A stretch of DNA of 64,000 bases, taken from Novisyntrophococcus fermenticellae. Its GTDB lineage: Bacteria; Bacillota; Clostridia; Lachnospirales; Lachnospiraceae. Below are positions 18,800-30,318 of the stretch, one piece after another; the stretch's first letter is position 1; the number at the start of each line of letters is the position of its first letter. Under the pieces are notes generated by a model. That model had not been told where the DNA came from. It searched no databases and was given only the letters and a program-made list of their open reading frames with translations. The stretch spans positions 2,852,001 to 2,916,000 of the forward strand of contig NZ_CP076458.1 in NCBI RefSeq assembly GCF_018866245.1, written 5' to 3'. The position numbers were made by a program, and so were the translations under genes.

Positions 18800-20134
18800 T
18801 CAAACGGTCTCAGAAAGCAAAAGATTTTGCTGTCTGTTCACAACAGTAGCCTCTATCAGACAATTCCGCAACACTTCTTCTGATTTTACGGCAGCCCGTA
18901 TATACTCTCTGGTGTATCCGGTCCAATACTTTATTCCATTCAGTTCAATCTGTTCCTCAATCAGAATTTCAACCCGATGCCCTAAAAACTGATCCATATA
19001 CTCCATTCTCCTCTGTTCATCCAGTTCCAGAAGTTTCTGGCTGCGCTCATGCTTTTGCTGTTCCTGTATTTGTTCCTGCATGACCGCGGCCTTTGTCCCT
19101 TCCCTTTGGGAATATTTAAAGATATGAGTTTCAAAAAAGCGGACGGCTTTCACAAAGGCTTCAGAGGCTTCAAATTCTTCTGTTGTTTCTCCCGGAAATC
19201 CTACGATGATATCTGTAGTCAGAGCCGGATTGTCATAATATTTCCGCAGGAGTCTGCATCCATCCATATATTCCTCAGAAGTATATCTTCGATTCATCCT
19301 TTTCAGTGTCTCATTGCACCCACTTTGTAAAGACAAATGAAAGTGCGGGCATACCTTAGGTAATGCTGCAATCCCTTTTACAAATTCCTCTGTTATAATT
19401 CTGGGTTCCAGAGAGCCAAGGCGGATTCTCTGTATCCCCTCCACATCATGAATTGCCCGAATCAATCCCAGCAGAGAATCCCTCTCTTCCAGATCAACTC
19501 CGTAAGAGCTCAGGTGAATTCCTGTCAGAACTACCTCCTGATGGCCGTTTCCGGCCAGAGTTTTCACTTCCCCTACAACATCGTTTTCAGACCGGCTTCT
19601 CACTCTGCCTCTGGCAAATGGGATGATACAGTAAGAACAGAACTGGTTGCAGCCATCCTGCACCTTGATATATGCCCTTGTATGTCCGCCGGTCCCGGTA
19701 ATCGATAAATTTTCATACTCGCCGGTATGGTTTATATCTATCATATGCGTGCAAACAGCGGAATCTTCCTGCTCCTTTTCCGAGCTGCAGTTCTCATACT
19801 CTTTCAGAATCTCTATTAAATCCTGTTTCTTATTATTCCCGATTATGATATCTATAGACGGATCTTTTTCAATTTTTTCACCTTGCGCCTGCACATAACA
19901 TCCGGTAGCTACCACAATCGCCGCGGGATTCATCTTCTTTGCCTTGTGAAGCATCTGTCTGGATTTTCGGTCAGCAATATTTGTTACCGTACATGTATTG
20001 ATAATATAGATATCTGCACCCGGAGTAAAGGGAACAATCTCATACCCTGCTTCCTCCAGGAGCTGCTGCATGGCTTCCAGCTCATAGGCATTTACCTTAC
20101 ATCCTAAATTATGCAAAGCTACCGTCTTTTTCAT
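18800..20134 (-). CDS. mtaB: tRNA t6A37 methylthiotransferase MtaB
   Basis: A radical-SAM enzyme that turns t6A37 into ms2t6A37 in ANN-decoding tRNAs. The 444-residue protein begins MKKTVALHNLGCKVNAYE (first cluster cysteine), continues with CTVTNIADRKSRQ and GCYVQ, has the radical-SAM CNQFCSYC motif in the middle, and ends in a TRAM-like RNA-binding region. The frame opens at 20170, but the ATG at 20134 follows GGAGAGG closely. Monocistronic, divergent from the HPr-like gene on the other strand. Confidence 0.95.
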   Translation of the reverse strand: MKKTVALHNLGCKVNAYELEAMQQLLEEAGYEIVPFTPGADIYIINTCTVTNIADRKSRQMLHKAKKMNPAAIVVATGCYVQAQGEKIEKDPSIDIIIGNNKKQDLIEILKEYENCSSEKEQEDSAVCTHMIDINHTGEYENLSITGTGGHTRAYIKVQDGCNQFCSYCIIPFARGRVRSRSENDVVGEVKTLAGNGHQEVVLTGIHLSSYGVDLEERDSLLGLIRAIHDVEGIQRIRLGSLEPRIITEEFVKGIAALPKVCPHFHLSLQSGCNETLKRMNRRYTSEEYMDGCRLLRKYYDNPALTTDIIVGFPGETTEEFEASEAFVKAVRFFETHIFKYSQREGTKAAVMQEQIQEQQKHERSQKLLELDEQRRMEYMDQFLGHRVEILIEEQIELNGIKYWTGYTREYIRAAVKSEEVLRNCLIEATVVNRQQNLLLSETV

Positions 20135-20210
20135 ATACCTCTCCTTTATTTGTATTTCAATAGTTATCAATTTTACCGAATATTCCTGGTATTATTTGTG
20201 GGTTTTCGCC

Positions 20211-20239
20211 TTGACTTTTACTGCCATAAACTGTAAGAT
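20211..20239 (+). promoter_or_regulatory. Sigma-A promoter of the HPr-like gene
   Basis: TTGACT (20211-20216), 17 bases, TAAGAT (20234-20239), about 75 bases before the start codon on the plus strand. Confidence 0.65.
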
Positions 20240-20312
20240 AAGTTATGACAATAGTTCGAGTATTACACGAAGAAACGTCAGTTATAAACCAAATTCAGGG
20301 AGGATTTTATCG

Positions 20313-20546
20313 ATGAAAACAGTACAGATTTCACTCAATTCAATTGACAAAGTAAAATCATTTGTCAATGACATTTCCAAATTTGATTTTGATTTTGATT
20401 TAGTATCCGGAAGATACGTTATAGATGCAAAATCCATTATGGGAATTTTCAGTTTAGATTTGTCAAAACCTATTGACTTAAATATTCATTCCGAAGGTGA
20501 AAACCTGGAAACAGTTCTTTCCGTATTAAATCCATATCTTGTTTAA
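20313..20546 (+). CDS. HPr-like protein without the phospho-histidine
   Basis: A 77-residue protein, the only plus-strand gene I support here. The second half, DAKSIMGIFSLDLSKPIDL, is clearly the Ser46 region of HPr (KSIMGVMSLGI in Bacillus), and the fold length fits. The first half lacks the GLHARPA segment with His15; position 15 falls in a KVKSFVNDI stretch. It therefore cannot pass phosphate in the PTS but keeps the regulatory serine, as does Crh of Bacillus, which works with CcpA. GGGAGG lies about eight bases upstream. The gene has its own promoter and terminator. A catabolite-control role is inferred; it could also be a lineage-specific HPr paralogue with another job. Confidence 0.8.
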   Translation: MKTVQISLNSIDKVKSFVNDISKFDFDFDLVSGRYVIDAKSIMGIFSLDLSKPIDLNIHSEGENLETVLSVLNPYLV

Positions 20547-20565
20547 AAAACAGACTTTCAGAAGA

Positions 20566-20593
20566 CAGCTGCAGCATGTGCAGCTGTTTTTTG
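20566..20593 (+). terminator. Terminator of the HPr-like gene
   Basis: CAGCTGC (20566-20572) pairs with GCAGCTG (20580-20586), followed by TTTTTTG on the plus strand. Confidence 0.8.
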
Positions 20594-20626
20594 CTTTATA
20601 GGAAAGTTCGTCCTATAAAGCAAAAA
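20588..20626. repeat. Perfect 16-bp inverted repeat between convergent genes
   Basis: TTTTTGCTTTATAGGA (20588-20603) and TCCTATAAAGCAAAAA (20611-20626) are perfect inverted copies around a 7-base loop. The T run is on the left and the A run on the right, the reverse of a normal bidirectional terminator, so the role is unclear. Downstream, GGCCGAATCGTAAC (20645-20658) resembles one end of the dispersed repeat family. Confidence 0.6.
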
Positions 20627-20665
20627 CCTCCGGGGGATCACACTGTGGCCGAATCGTAACGTTTT

Positions 20666-21847
20666 CTAATACACTATCTCTATCGTCTCCGCTGTATCAA
20701 TTGCTGTCTGTATCATCTCATCAATTTTCTCCTGCAGATTCTGCTCAGAACGTTTGATAATGTTCAGATTTGGTTTGGTAACCGGATGCTTTGCTACAAA
20801 GATGGTACAGCAATCCTCGTAAGGTAATATAGAAGTCTCATACGTATTAATTTTCAACGCTATGTCCACGATCTCCTGTTTATCAAATCCGATCAGCGGG
20901 CGGAATACCGGCATCTTACATACTTCGTTGGTGCAGGCAAGGCTCTGCATGGTCTGGCTTGCAACTTGTCCGATACTTTCACCTGTTATCAGTGCTGATG
21001 CTCCGTCTTCACCGGCAAATTGCTCTGCAATTTTCATCATATAACGCCGCATGATAATCGTAAGTTCGTCATGGGGACACTTTTCATATATATATAGCTG
21101 GATATCTGTAAAATTCACAACATGCAGACGTACGGGGCCACTGTAACGTGCAACCAGCCTCGCCAGATCCACCACTTTCTGCTTGGCACGTTCACTCGTA
21201 TACGGTGGTGCATGAAAATAAACCGCCTCCAGTTTTACCCCACGTTTTGCAATCATATAGCCGGCTACCGGAGAGTCTATCCCCCCTGACAAAAGCAGCA
21301 TGGCGGATCCGTTGGTTCCAACAGGCATTCCACCGGGACCCGGAATCGTCTCAGAATATATATATATCTTCTGACGTACTTCCACAGTCAGATGAATCTC
21401 AGGCTGATGGACATCTACCTTCATCCCCGGGCACTCATCCAGGATTCTTCCGCCCAGCTCACAGTTCAATTCCATCGAGTTCATAGGATAGGTCTTCTTC
21501 GCTCTGCGTGCATGCACCTTAAAAGTCTTGTTAAATTCCGGATACATGTGCTTAACATACGCTACCACCTGATCTGCAAGATCTTCGAAACCTTTATCCT
21601 CCACCACCACAACCGGGCAGATTCCTGAAATTCCAAACACACACTTAAGCGCCTGTACGGTTTCCTCGTAATCAAAATATCCCTCTGTAAACACATAAAT
21701 TCTTCCCTGCTCCCGGATAACACGAAATGTACCTTCCACTTTTTCAAGACTATATCTGATCTGATTTACCAAAGCTTCCTCAAACAGATATCTGTTCTTT
21801 CCTTTTATCCCTATCTCCGCATACTTTATTAAAAATGCTTTAAACAT
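20666..21847 (-). CDS. thiI: tRNA 4-thiouridine synthase ThiI
   Basis: Makes 4-thiouridine at position 8 of tRNA, and in some bacteria supplies sulfur for thiamine. The 393-residue protein has a THUMP domain (about 60-165) and a PP-loop ATPase domain with LLSGGIDSPVAGYM. It ends in the active-site region YEDCCTIFVAKHPVTKP. The C-terminal rhodanese domain found in E. coli is absent, which is normal for Firmicutes; sulfur then comes directly from a dedicated cysteine desulfurase. That enzyme is the gene 15 bases upstream. Confidence 0.96.
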   Translation of the reverse strand: MFKAFLIKYAEIGIKGKNRYLFEEALVNQIRYSLEKVEGTFRVIREQGRIYVFTEGYFDYEETVQALKCVFGISGICPVVVVEDKGFEDLADQVVAYVKHMYPEFNKTFKVHARRAKKTYPMNSMELNCELGGRILDECPGMKVDVHQPEIHLTVEVRQKIYIYSETIPGPGGMPVGTNGSAMLLLSGGIDSPVAGYMIAKRGVKLEAVYFHAPPYTSERAKQKVVDLARLVARYSGPVRLHVVNFTDIQLYIYEKCPHDELTIIMRRYMMKIAEQFAGEDGASALITGESIGQVASQTMQSLACTNEVCKMPVFRPLIGFDKQEIVDIALKINTYETSILPYEDCCTIFVAKHPVTKPNLNIIKRSEQNLQEKIDEMIQTAIDTAETIEIVY

Positions 21848-21862
21848 CTGCTTCTCCTCTCA

Positions 21863-23017
21863 TCAGTGCCTGGTATATCTTCTTAAGGCCGGGAGTACTT
21901 CCTTAAGTACCTCCAACGTATAATTTACTTCATCCAGGGTAGTTCGTTCACTGAAGCTGAATCTTAACGCTGACTCCCTCTCCGCCTGATTACATCCAAT
22001 GGCCGTCAGTGTCGCACTTCCTGCTCGTCTGTGGCTGGAGCAGGCACTGCCAGCCGATACATAAATCTGCCGCTCCTCAAGCGTATGAAGCAGCACCTCA
22101 CTTCTTACTCCCAAAAAGGAAGCATTGACAATATGTGGCGCTCCTTCCTCCACCGGCATCCCATGGATCACGACATCCGGAAGCTTTCTAAGTTCTTCCG
22201 TCAAATGCTGTTTTAAATCAAACAGATGCGCCTGATTCTGTTCCAGATTTCTGTATGTGATTTCCGCTGCTTTCGAAAGCCCCGCCACTCCGGGGACGTT
22301 ATCCGTACCGGAACGCATGCCGCGCTGCTGTCCGCCTCCCATAATCATCGGATGCACCTTCGTTTTTTCTCCAATATAAAGAAAGCCTGCACCTTTTGGT
22401 CCATGAAATTTATGAGCGCTTGCTGACATCAGATCAATGCCCATCTTACGGGGCAATATTCTGTATTTCCCGAAGGCCTGCGTTGCATCTACATGAAAAC
22501 TGGTGTTGCGGTTTTTACGTTTAATAAGCTCTCCTATCGCTGCTATGTCCTGTACAGACCCAATTTCATTATTCACATACATCACGGAAACCAGAATCGT
22601 ATCATCGGTAATGGCCTTTTCCAATTCTTCCATGGATATCCGGCCTTCTCCATCCACACCCAATTTTGTCACCTTGCAGCCCTGCTCTTCCAGAAATGCA
22701 AGCGGCGCCGAGACTGCTGAATGTTCGATGGCTGTGGTAATAATATGGTTTCCCTGTCTGCGGTTTGCTAATGCCGTTCCTAAAAGTGCCCAGTTATTGG
22801 ATTCCGTTCCACCCGAAGTAAAATATATCTCACTTTCCTGAACCTTCATCAATTTCGCCAGTGTCTGAGTTGCCTCTTTGCAATATCGCTCCGCCTCTAC
22901 GCCTTTCATATGCATGGCGGATGGATTTCCATAATCCACCATCATTGTCCGGACCATAAGGTCCTTTACCTCTTCATAACAGCAGGTAGTCGCTGCATTA
23001 TCCAGATATGCTTCCAT
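21863..23017 (-). CDS. Cysteine desulfurase (NifS/NifZ-like)
   Basis: A PLP enzyme that takes sulfur from cysteine as a persulfide. The 384-residue protein has the PLP lysine in SASAHKFHGPKG, a substrate region MYVNNEIG and the catalytic cysteine in SAGSACSSHRRAG. It lies directly before thiI, like the NifZ-ThiI pair of B. subtilis, so its main role is probably tRNA thiolation rather than Fe-S assembly; no IscU or SufU scaffold is near. Co-transcribed with prmA and rsmE upstream. Confidence 0.93.
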   Translation of the reverse strand: MEAYLDNAATTCCYEEVKDLMVRTMMVDYGNPSAMHMKGVEAERYCKEATQTLAKLMKVQESEIYFTSGGTESNNWALLGTALANRRQGNHIITTAIEHSAVSAPLAFLEEQGCKVTKLGVDGEGRISMEELEKAITDDTILVSVMYVNNEIGSVQDIAAIGELIKRKNRNTSFHVDATQAFGKYRILPRKMGIDLMSASAHKFHGPKGAGFLYIGEKTKVHPMIMGGGQQRGMRSGTDNVPGVAGLSKAAEITYRNLEQNQAHLFDLKQHLTEELRKLPDVVIHGMPVEEGAPHIVNASFLGVRSEVLLHTLEERQIYVSAGSACSSHRRAGSATLTAIGCNQAERESALRFSFSERTTLDEVNYTLEVLKEVLPALRRYTRH

Positions 23018-23061
23018 TTTATATATTTTCCTCTATATCTTCTTTTTCATCTATAAGATGA

Positions 23062-23802
23062 TTACTGCTTTTCCAACAGATACATCAGTATTGCTAACAA
23101 TGTCATCCCGGCAGTCTCCGTGCGAAGTATCCTTTTTCCAAGCGTAATAGGAAGGATGCCATTGTTCACAGCCATATCTATCTCTTTGTCCTCAAAGCCC
23201 CCCTCCGGACCAATGAAAAGTCCAATGGATTGTCCCGGCCGAATCCCTTCCAGGACTTCTCTCGTCTCCTCCATACCTTTCGCAAGTTCATAAGGAATCA
23301 GGCGTATATCCATTTGACCGGCAAATTTTACAGCCTCCTCAAAACTTTTTACTCCTGTAACCTGAGGTATCACCAGACGTTTTGACTGCTTGGCCGCGCT
23401 TTCTGATATGGCCTGCCAACGCTTTAATTTGCTTACTTCCTTCCTGGAATCCAGTTTTACAACACAGCGCTTTGTATTTACAGGAATGACCTCATATACT
23501 CCCAGTTCAACCGCCTTTTGAATGATTAATTCCATCTTATCGCCTTTGGGCAGTCCCTGAAACAGGTAAATCCTGGATGGTAATTCTAATCCATTCTCCT
23601 GTGCATACACAATTTTTGCCAGAACCTCCTCCTTGTCCAGCGCTTCTATACAGCATGTATATTCCATCTTATTCCCATCGCTGACAAGGATTTCTTCTCC
23701 CGGCTTCATGCGCAGTACATTCCTGATATGATTCACATCGCTGCCCTGGATATGAATCCATGTATCTTCAATCTGGTTCTGGTTGACAAAAAACCGATGC
23801 AT
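23062..23802 (-). CDS. rsmE: 16S rRNA m3U1498 methyltransferase RsmE
   Basis: A 246-residue SPOUT-class enzyme methylating N3 of U1498 in 16S rRNA. The N-terminal PUA-like barrel begins MHRFFVNQNQIEDTWIHI. The C-terminal trefoil-knot SAM site shows LFIGPEGGFEDKEID and the terminal LGKRILRTETAGMTLLAIL, both diagnostic. It starts four bases after prmA, a conserved pairing downstream of the dnaK operon. Confidence 0.96.
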   Translation of the reverse strand: MHRFFVNQNQIEDTWIHIQGSDVNHIRNVLRMKPGEEILVSDGNKMEYTCCIEALDKEEVLAKIVYAQENGLELPSRIYLFQGLPKGDKMELIIQKAVELGVYEVIPVNTKRCVVKLDSRKEVSKLKRWQAISESAAKQSKRLVIPQVTGVKSFEEAVKFAGQMDIRLIPYELAKGMEETREVLEGIRPGQSIGLFIGPEGGFEDKEIDMAVNNGILPITLGKRILRTETAGMTLLAILMYLLEKQ

Positions 23803-23806
23803 TCCC

Positions 23807-24760
23807 TCACCTCTTCTGTGCAGTTATGGATACCCATTCGCCCTGATGCGTTATCTCAATTACGGTAAGCCCGGCAGCCTCCACCGTTTTCTTTACTTCT
23901 TTTTCTTTCACATCCAGAATACCCGAAGTAATATATACCGCTCCCGGTTTCATATAATGGACAACCACAGGTGTCAGCGGAACCAGAACATCCGCCAGAA
24001 TATTCGCCGTGACAATGTCATATTTCTCGTGATCCACCTGTGCCTGTACCACTTTATCATCAATGATATTTCCGATTATCATATCAAATGTTTCGGCAGA
24101 TATCCCATTCACTTCTTTATTCTCTTCAACCGCAGGTATTGCACAGGGATCCAGATCGGTTCCCACGGCATATGCAGCTCCCAGTTTTAATGCGATGATG
24201 GATAAAATTCCGCTTCCTGTACCTACATCCAGAAGTCTGGCCTTAGAGGTAACATGTTTTTTCAACTGACGGATGCATAGCTGGGTCGTCTCATGCATGC
24301 CCGTACCAAAAGCAGTCCCCGGATCAATATGAATAATCATCTTTCCTTCGTCTTCCGGCTTTACCTCCTCCCAAGATGGAATAATCAAAATATCATCAAC
24401 ATAGAACTGATGAAAGTATTCTTTCCAGTTATTAATCCAGTCTTTATCCTCGGTCTCTGATTTCGTAATAGTTCCTTCCCCTATATCCAGAAACTCTCTA
24501 AGACTCTCCAGTTCTTTTTTTACATCTTGCAGGATACTTTCGTTGTCCTCTTCCGGTTCCAGATAAAAGTTCAGATAGGCAATCCCGTCATCTTCCGGCA
24601 TATCCGGCAGGATATCCACAAACATCTGCTCTTTATCCTCTTTGGTCAGAGGCTGTTTATCTTCAATCTCCACACCCTGAATTCCAATATCCGCCAATGA
24701 AGAAATTACGATATCCTCTACATCACTTTTGGTCTTCAATGTATATTTATTCCACTTCAT
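23807..24760 (-). CDS. prmA: Ribosomal protein L11 methyltransferase
   Basis: Trimethylates lysines of ribosomal protein L11. The 317-residue protein has an N-terminal substrate-recognition domain (about 1-105), a linker with PSWEEVKPED, and a Rossmann SAM domain with LLDVGTGSGILSI, preceded by DPGTAFGTGMHETT. NILADVLVPL is the catalytic motif region. The ATG at 24760 follows GGAGAGAGAC closely; the frame beyond it runs into promoter DNA. It has its own promoter at 24795-24823, downstream of the dnaJ terminator, and heads prmA-rsmE-nifS-thiI. Confidence 0.95.
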   Translation of the reverse strand: MKWNKYTLKTKSDVEDIVISSLADIGIQGVEIEDKQPLTKEDKEQMFVDILPDMPEDDGIAYLNFYLEPEEDNESILQDVKKELESLREFLDIGEGTITKSETEDKDWINNWKEYFHQFYVDDILIIPSWEEVKPEDEGKMIIHIDPGTAFGTGMHETTQLCIRQLKKHVTSKARLLDVGTGSGILSIIALKLGAAYAVGTDLDPCAIPAVEENKEVNGISAETFDMIIGNIIDDKVVQAQVDHEKYDIVTANILADVLVPLTPVVVHYMKPGAVYITSGILDVKEKEVKKTVEAAGLTVIEITHQGEWVSITAQKR

Positions 24761-24794
24761 ATGTCTCTCTCCTCTATACCAATACGTAGGATTT

Positions 24795-24823
24795 ATAATA
24801 CACGATTTTACGCCATATTTCAA
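24795..24823 (-). promoter_or_regulatory. Sigma-A promoter of prmA-rsmE-nifS-thiI
   Basis: TTGAAA (24818-24823), 17 bases, TATTAT (24795-24800) on the minus strand. Confidence 0.7.
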
Positions 24824-24851
24824 GCCGGAGTTCAGCGACGACCAAACTGCA

Positions 24852-24900
24852 ACAAAAGAAGGATTGGCTGGAAAACGTGCGTTTCCGTAAACCAATCCTC
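24852..24900 (-). terminator. Terminator of the hrcA-dnaJ operon
   Basis: GGATTGG (24861-24867) pairs with CCAATCC (24892-24898), with an inner GGAAA/TTTCC extension. On the minus strand it is followed by a T-rich stretch (TTCTTTTGTT). Confidence 0.75.
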
Positions 24901-24908
24901 CGTATCAT

Positions 24909-26063
24909 TTAATCTTCAAATGCTTCCTTTACTTTATCCATAAACCCTTTTTTCTTTTTTTCCGGGCCCGTGGTACGATTACCGCAGACTTCATCAAATT
25001 TCCGAAGAGCTTCCTTTGCCTCTTCATTCAATCTGGTCGGAGTCTGGACTACCAGTGTTACATACTGGTCGCCGCGGACACTCTTATTGCGCAGAGAAGG
25101 AACTCCTTTTCCCTTCAGGCGGATTTTCGTATCCGTCTGTGTTCCAGGTTTTACCGTATATACTACATCTCCATCCACCGTATTAATCCTTACATCACCG
25201 CCTAAAGCTGCCTGTGCAAATGTAATTGGGGCAGTAGAGAAGATATTCATATCCTGTCTCTGGAAAATCGGATGACGGGCTACCTGCACTTCCACTAACA
25301 GATCCCCTCTTGGACCGCCATTCCTTCCCGGTTCTCCCTTATCACGAATACGTATGCTTTGGCCGTTGTCAATACCGGCAGGAACTGTTACCTGTATTTT
25401 CTTGCGGTTTGCAATAAACCCACTTCCATGACAATCAGCACACTTCTCTTTTATAACCTTGCCGCTGCCGCCGCATTCCGGACATGTCTGTACATTACGA
25501 ACCATACCAAACATCGACTGTTGCGTATACGTGACCTGTCCGCTTCCGTTACACTTGCTGCATGTTTCAGGTGAAGTACCTTGCTTTGCACCTGTCCCAT
25601 GACAAGTTGTGCAGGTATCTTTCAGTGTCAGTTCGATTTCCTTGTCACAGCCAAATACCGCCTCTTCAAATGTGATATGAATCACAGCACGCAGATTTGC
25701 ACCCTTCATAGGTCCGTTATTCGCCCTTCTGGAACGCCCGCCGCCAAACAGATCGCCAAAGATATCACCGAAGATATCGCCCATATCACCACTGAAGTCA
25801 AAGCCACCGAATCCGCCCGCTCCGCCTCCGCCGTTTTCAAATGCAGCATGACCGAACTGGTCATATTGGCGCCGCTTATCAGGATCGCTTAAGACACCAT
25901 AGGCCTCCGTCGCCTCTTTGAATTTAGCCTCCGCCTCTTTATCGCCGGGATTCATATCCGGATGGTACTTCTTTGCCAGCTTGCGGTACGCCTGCTTCAA
26001 TGTTGCATCATCCGCCCCCTTATCGACTCCGAGGACTTCATAATAATCTCTTTTATCTGCCAT
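24909..26063 (-). CDS. dnaJ: Chaperone DnaJ (Hsp40)
   Basis: The co-chaperone that delivers substrates to DnaK and stimulates its ATPase. The 384-residue protein is a complete type I DnaJ: J-domain with the HPD motif ([10 protein letters not shown], about residues 30-39), a Gly/Phe linker, four zinc-finger repeats ([32 protein letters not shown]) and the two beta-barrel substrate-binding domains. Last gene of hrcA-grpE-dnaK-dnaJ. Confidence 0.99.
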   Translation of the reverse strand: MADKRDYYEVLGVDKGADDATLKQAYRKLAKKYHPDMNPGDKEAEAKFKEATEAYGVLSDPDKRRQYDQFGHAAFENGGGGAGGFGGFDFSGDMGDIFGDIFGDLFGGGRSRRANNGPMKGANLRAVIHITFEEAVFGCDKEIELTLKDTCTTCHGTGAKQGTSPETCSKCNGSGQVTYTQQSMFGMVRNVQTCPECGGSGKVIKEKCADCHGSGFIANRKKIQVTVPAGIDNGQSIRIRDKGEPGRNGGPRGDLLVEVQVARHPIFQRQDMNIFSTAPITFAQAALGGDVRINTVDGDVVYTVKPGTQTDTKIRLKGKGVPSLRNKSVRGDQYVTLVVQTPTRLNEEAKEALRKFDEVCGNRTTGPEKKKKGFMDKVKEAFED

Positions 26064-26089
26064 ATGTTATCACCCTTTTACAGCAGTAC

Positions 26090-26110
26090 AGCGCAGATAG
26101 AATCTGCGCT
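26090..26110 (-). promoter_or_regulatory. Intercistronic hairpin between dnaK and dnaJ
   Basis: AGCGCAGAT-AGA-ATCTGCGCT (26090-26110), a perfect 9-bp stem with a 3-base loop and no T run. It is more likely to limit or stabilise the dnaJ part of the mRNA than to terminate it. Confidence 0.55.
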
Positions 26111-26147
26111 CTGCCATTTACTTTATATCTGTTCACTGCTGCTTCGA

Positions 26148-28723
<2,576 letters not shown>

Positions 28724-28770
28724 TTTTTATACACCGCCTTTGACCAGAGTGTGTTTTTGAATTGCTCACT

Positions 28771-29820
28771 CTACGTATCCGTTTTTTTGAATATACCATC
28801 CAACTGTCCCTTCAACGTCTTCAGGTTATCAACTACATTCTCATAATCCATGCGTTTGGGTCCTACAATTCCTATAGTTCCCCTCATGCCGTCTCCTAAT
28901 TCATATGTTGCCGTAACAACGCTGCAATCTTTCATAGTCTGAATCGGGGACTCATCCCCTATATAAATCTGAATTCCGGTACTGCCTTCCTGATTCTCGT
29001 CTTCACCTTCCACATCCTTCAGCATATCTGCAAGTACCTGCTTTTCCTCGAATGCCGAAAGTAATTCACTGGCTTTTTGGTTATCTGACAATTCCGGATA
29101 TTTAAGGAAATTTGTGGCTCCACTTGTATATACAGGAACATCCTCGGCATCTACCGCAATTGCAGCCGCCACTGCATCCAGTACACTGTTAATTACACTG
29201 CTGTGAATGCCAGCCTGTTCTTTCAGTTTAGTTATCATGCCCAGATTAATCTCTTCCATGGTCAAACCATTCAACTGCGTGTTCAGCATCAGATTCAGCT
29301 TAAGAATCTGCTCGTCATTGATTGCATCCTCAAGAGAAATCATCTGGTTCTTTACCATATTGCCTTCTGCGACAATCACCGCCAGAAGCTGTTCCTCACT
29401 CACCTTGGAGAGTTGTATGAATTTCAGTTTTGTCTGATGAATCTGAGGACCTGTAATCATTGTGGCATAATGCGTATTAGATGCCAGAATTCTTACCACC
29501 TGCTGAAGTACTTTTTCCAGTCTGTCGGTCTTACGAATCGCCAGTTCCTGAATATCTGCCACTTCGCGTTCCTTTTCCTTCATCAGCTGATCCACATACA
29601 ATCGATAACCTCTATCTGAAGGAATGCGGCCGGCGGAAGTGTGGGGCTGCATAATGTATCCCATCTCTTCCAGATCCGACATCTCATTCCTTATTGTGGC
29701 GGAGCTCAGATTCAAATCCGTATACTTTGAAATTGTCCTGGATCCAACCGGTTCCCCGGTCTCCAGATAAGTCTGGATAATCGCTTTTAGAATTTTACAC
29801 TTTCTCTCATCCAGTTCCAA
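28771..29820 (-). CDS. hrcA: Heat-inducible repressor HrcA
   Basis: Binds CIRCE and represses the groE and dnaK operons; GroEL keeps it active. The 349-residue protein has the N-terminal winged helix (LDERKCKILKAII, TGEPVGSRTISKY, LSSATIRNEMSDLEE) and the GAF-like and dimerisation domains. The frame opens at an ATG at 29841 with no ribosome-binding site. The TTG at 29820 has AAAGGAG eight bases upstream and yields the standard N-terminus, so I choose it. Autoregulated through the CIRCE in its leader. Confidence 0.96.
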   Translation of the reverse strand: MELDERKCKILKAIIQTYLETGEPVGSRTISKYTDLNLSSATIRNEMSDLEEMGYIMQPHTSAGRIPSDRGYRLYVDQLMKEKEREVADIQELAIRKTDRLEKVLQQVVRILASNTHYATMITGPQIHQTKLKFIQLSKVSEEQLLAVIVAEGNMVKNQMISLEDAINDEQILKLNLMLNTQLNGLTMEEINLGMITKLKEQAGIHSSVINSVLDAVAAAIAVDAEDVPVYTSGATNFLKYPELSDNQKASELLSAFEEKQVLADMLKDVEGEDENQEGSTGIQIYIGDESPIQTMKDCSVVTATYELGDGMRGTIGIVGPKRMDYENVVDNLKTLKGQLDGIFKKTDT

Positions 29821-29859
29821 TGTCCCGAGCTCCTTTCTCATTCAGATTTATTAGTCTTG

Positions 29860-29886
29860 TTAGCACTCGTTGTGTTGGAGTGCTAA
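29860..29886 (-). promoter_or_regulatory. Perfect CIRCE operator of the hrcA-dnaK operon
   Basis: TTAGCACTC (29860-29868), nine bases, GAGTGCTAA (29878-29886): 18 of 18 arm positions match the CIRCE consensus. It lies between the promoter and hrcA. Confidence 0.98.
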
Positions 29887-29899
29887 CATCTATGTTCTT

Positions 29900-29928
29900 A
29901 CTATAGTACTGACTTTAATTTTTGTCAA
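29900..29928 (-). promoter_or_regulatory. Sigma-A promoter of the hrcA operon
   Basis: Consensus TTGACA (29923-29928), 17 bases, TATAGT (29900-29905) on the minus strand, 14 bases upstream of CIRCE. Confidence 0.88.
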
Positions 29929-29961
29929 CACCTTTCCAACGAAAAACTGTGAAAATTTTGT

Positions 29962-30315
29962 AAACAGTTCAGCCATGCGAACAATCAAAGCCCTGGCCAG
30001 GAGAAAGCTTGCTTTCGTATGGGCAGGGCTTTGATTGTTCATAGGGCGCTCTGCCCAAGCGAGATGCAGCGCAGTGAAATCGAGCTTTGGCTGAACTGTT
30101 TATAGCTATGAGAGCTTCAAAGCCCTGGCCAGGAGAAAGCTTGCTTTCGTATGGGCAGGGCTTTGATTGTTCATAGGGCGCTCTGCCCAAGCGAGATGCA
30201 GCGCAGTGAAATCGAGCTTTGGCTGAACTGTTTATAGCTATGAGAGCTTCAAAGCCCTGGCCAGGAGAAAGTTTGCTTTCGTATGGGCAGGGCTTTGATT
30301 GTTCATAGGGCGCTC
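29962..30315. repeat. 132-bp tandem palindromic repeat, 2.5 copies
   Basis: Copies begin at 29986, 30118 and 30250, an exact period of 132 bases; the third is cut at the uvrB stop codon. The first copy carries a perfect 17-bp inverted repeat, GAACAATCAAAGCCCTG (29979-29995) and CAGGGCTTTGATTGTTC (30024-30040), with a small GAAAGC-TT-GCTTTC hairpin inside. An outer pair AAACAGTTCAGCCA (29962-29975) and TGGCTGAACTGTTT (30088-30101) frames the unit. Pieces of the same element occur near 7450, 9700 and 60350. It fills the hrcA-uvrB gap and has no convincing gene; a 73-residue open frame across it is only the repeat translated. Confidence 0.93.
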
Positions 30316-30318
30316 TTT

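Noticed and set aside
20593-20621. The perfect inverted repeat as a bidirectional terminator
   Set aside because: The flanking T and A runs are on the wrong sides for either direction, so I list it only as an inverted repeat.
29969-30190. A 73-residue open frame on the minus strand across the tandem repeat
   Set aside because: It is internally repetitive because it translates the 132-bp repeat, has no ribosome-binding site and no family resemblance.
29962-30315. Possible CRISPR array
   Set aside because: Whole 132-base units are repeated with no unique spacers and only two and a half copies; no cas genes.
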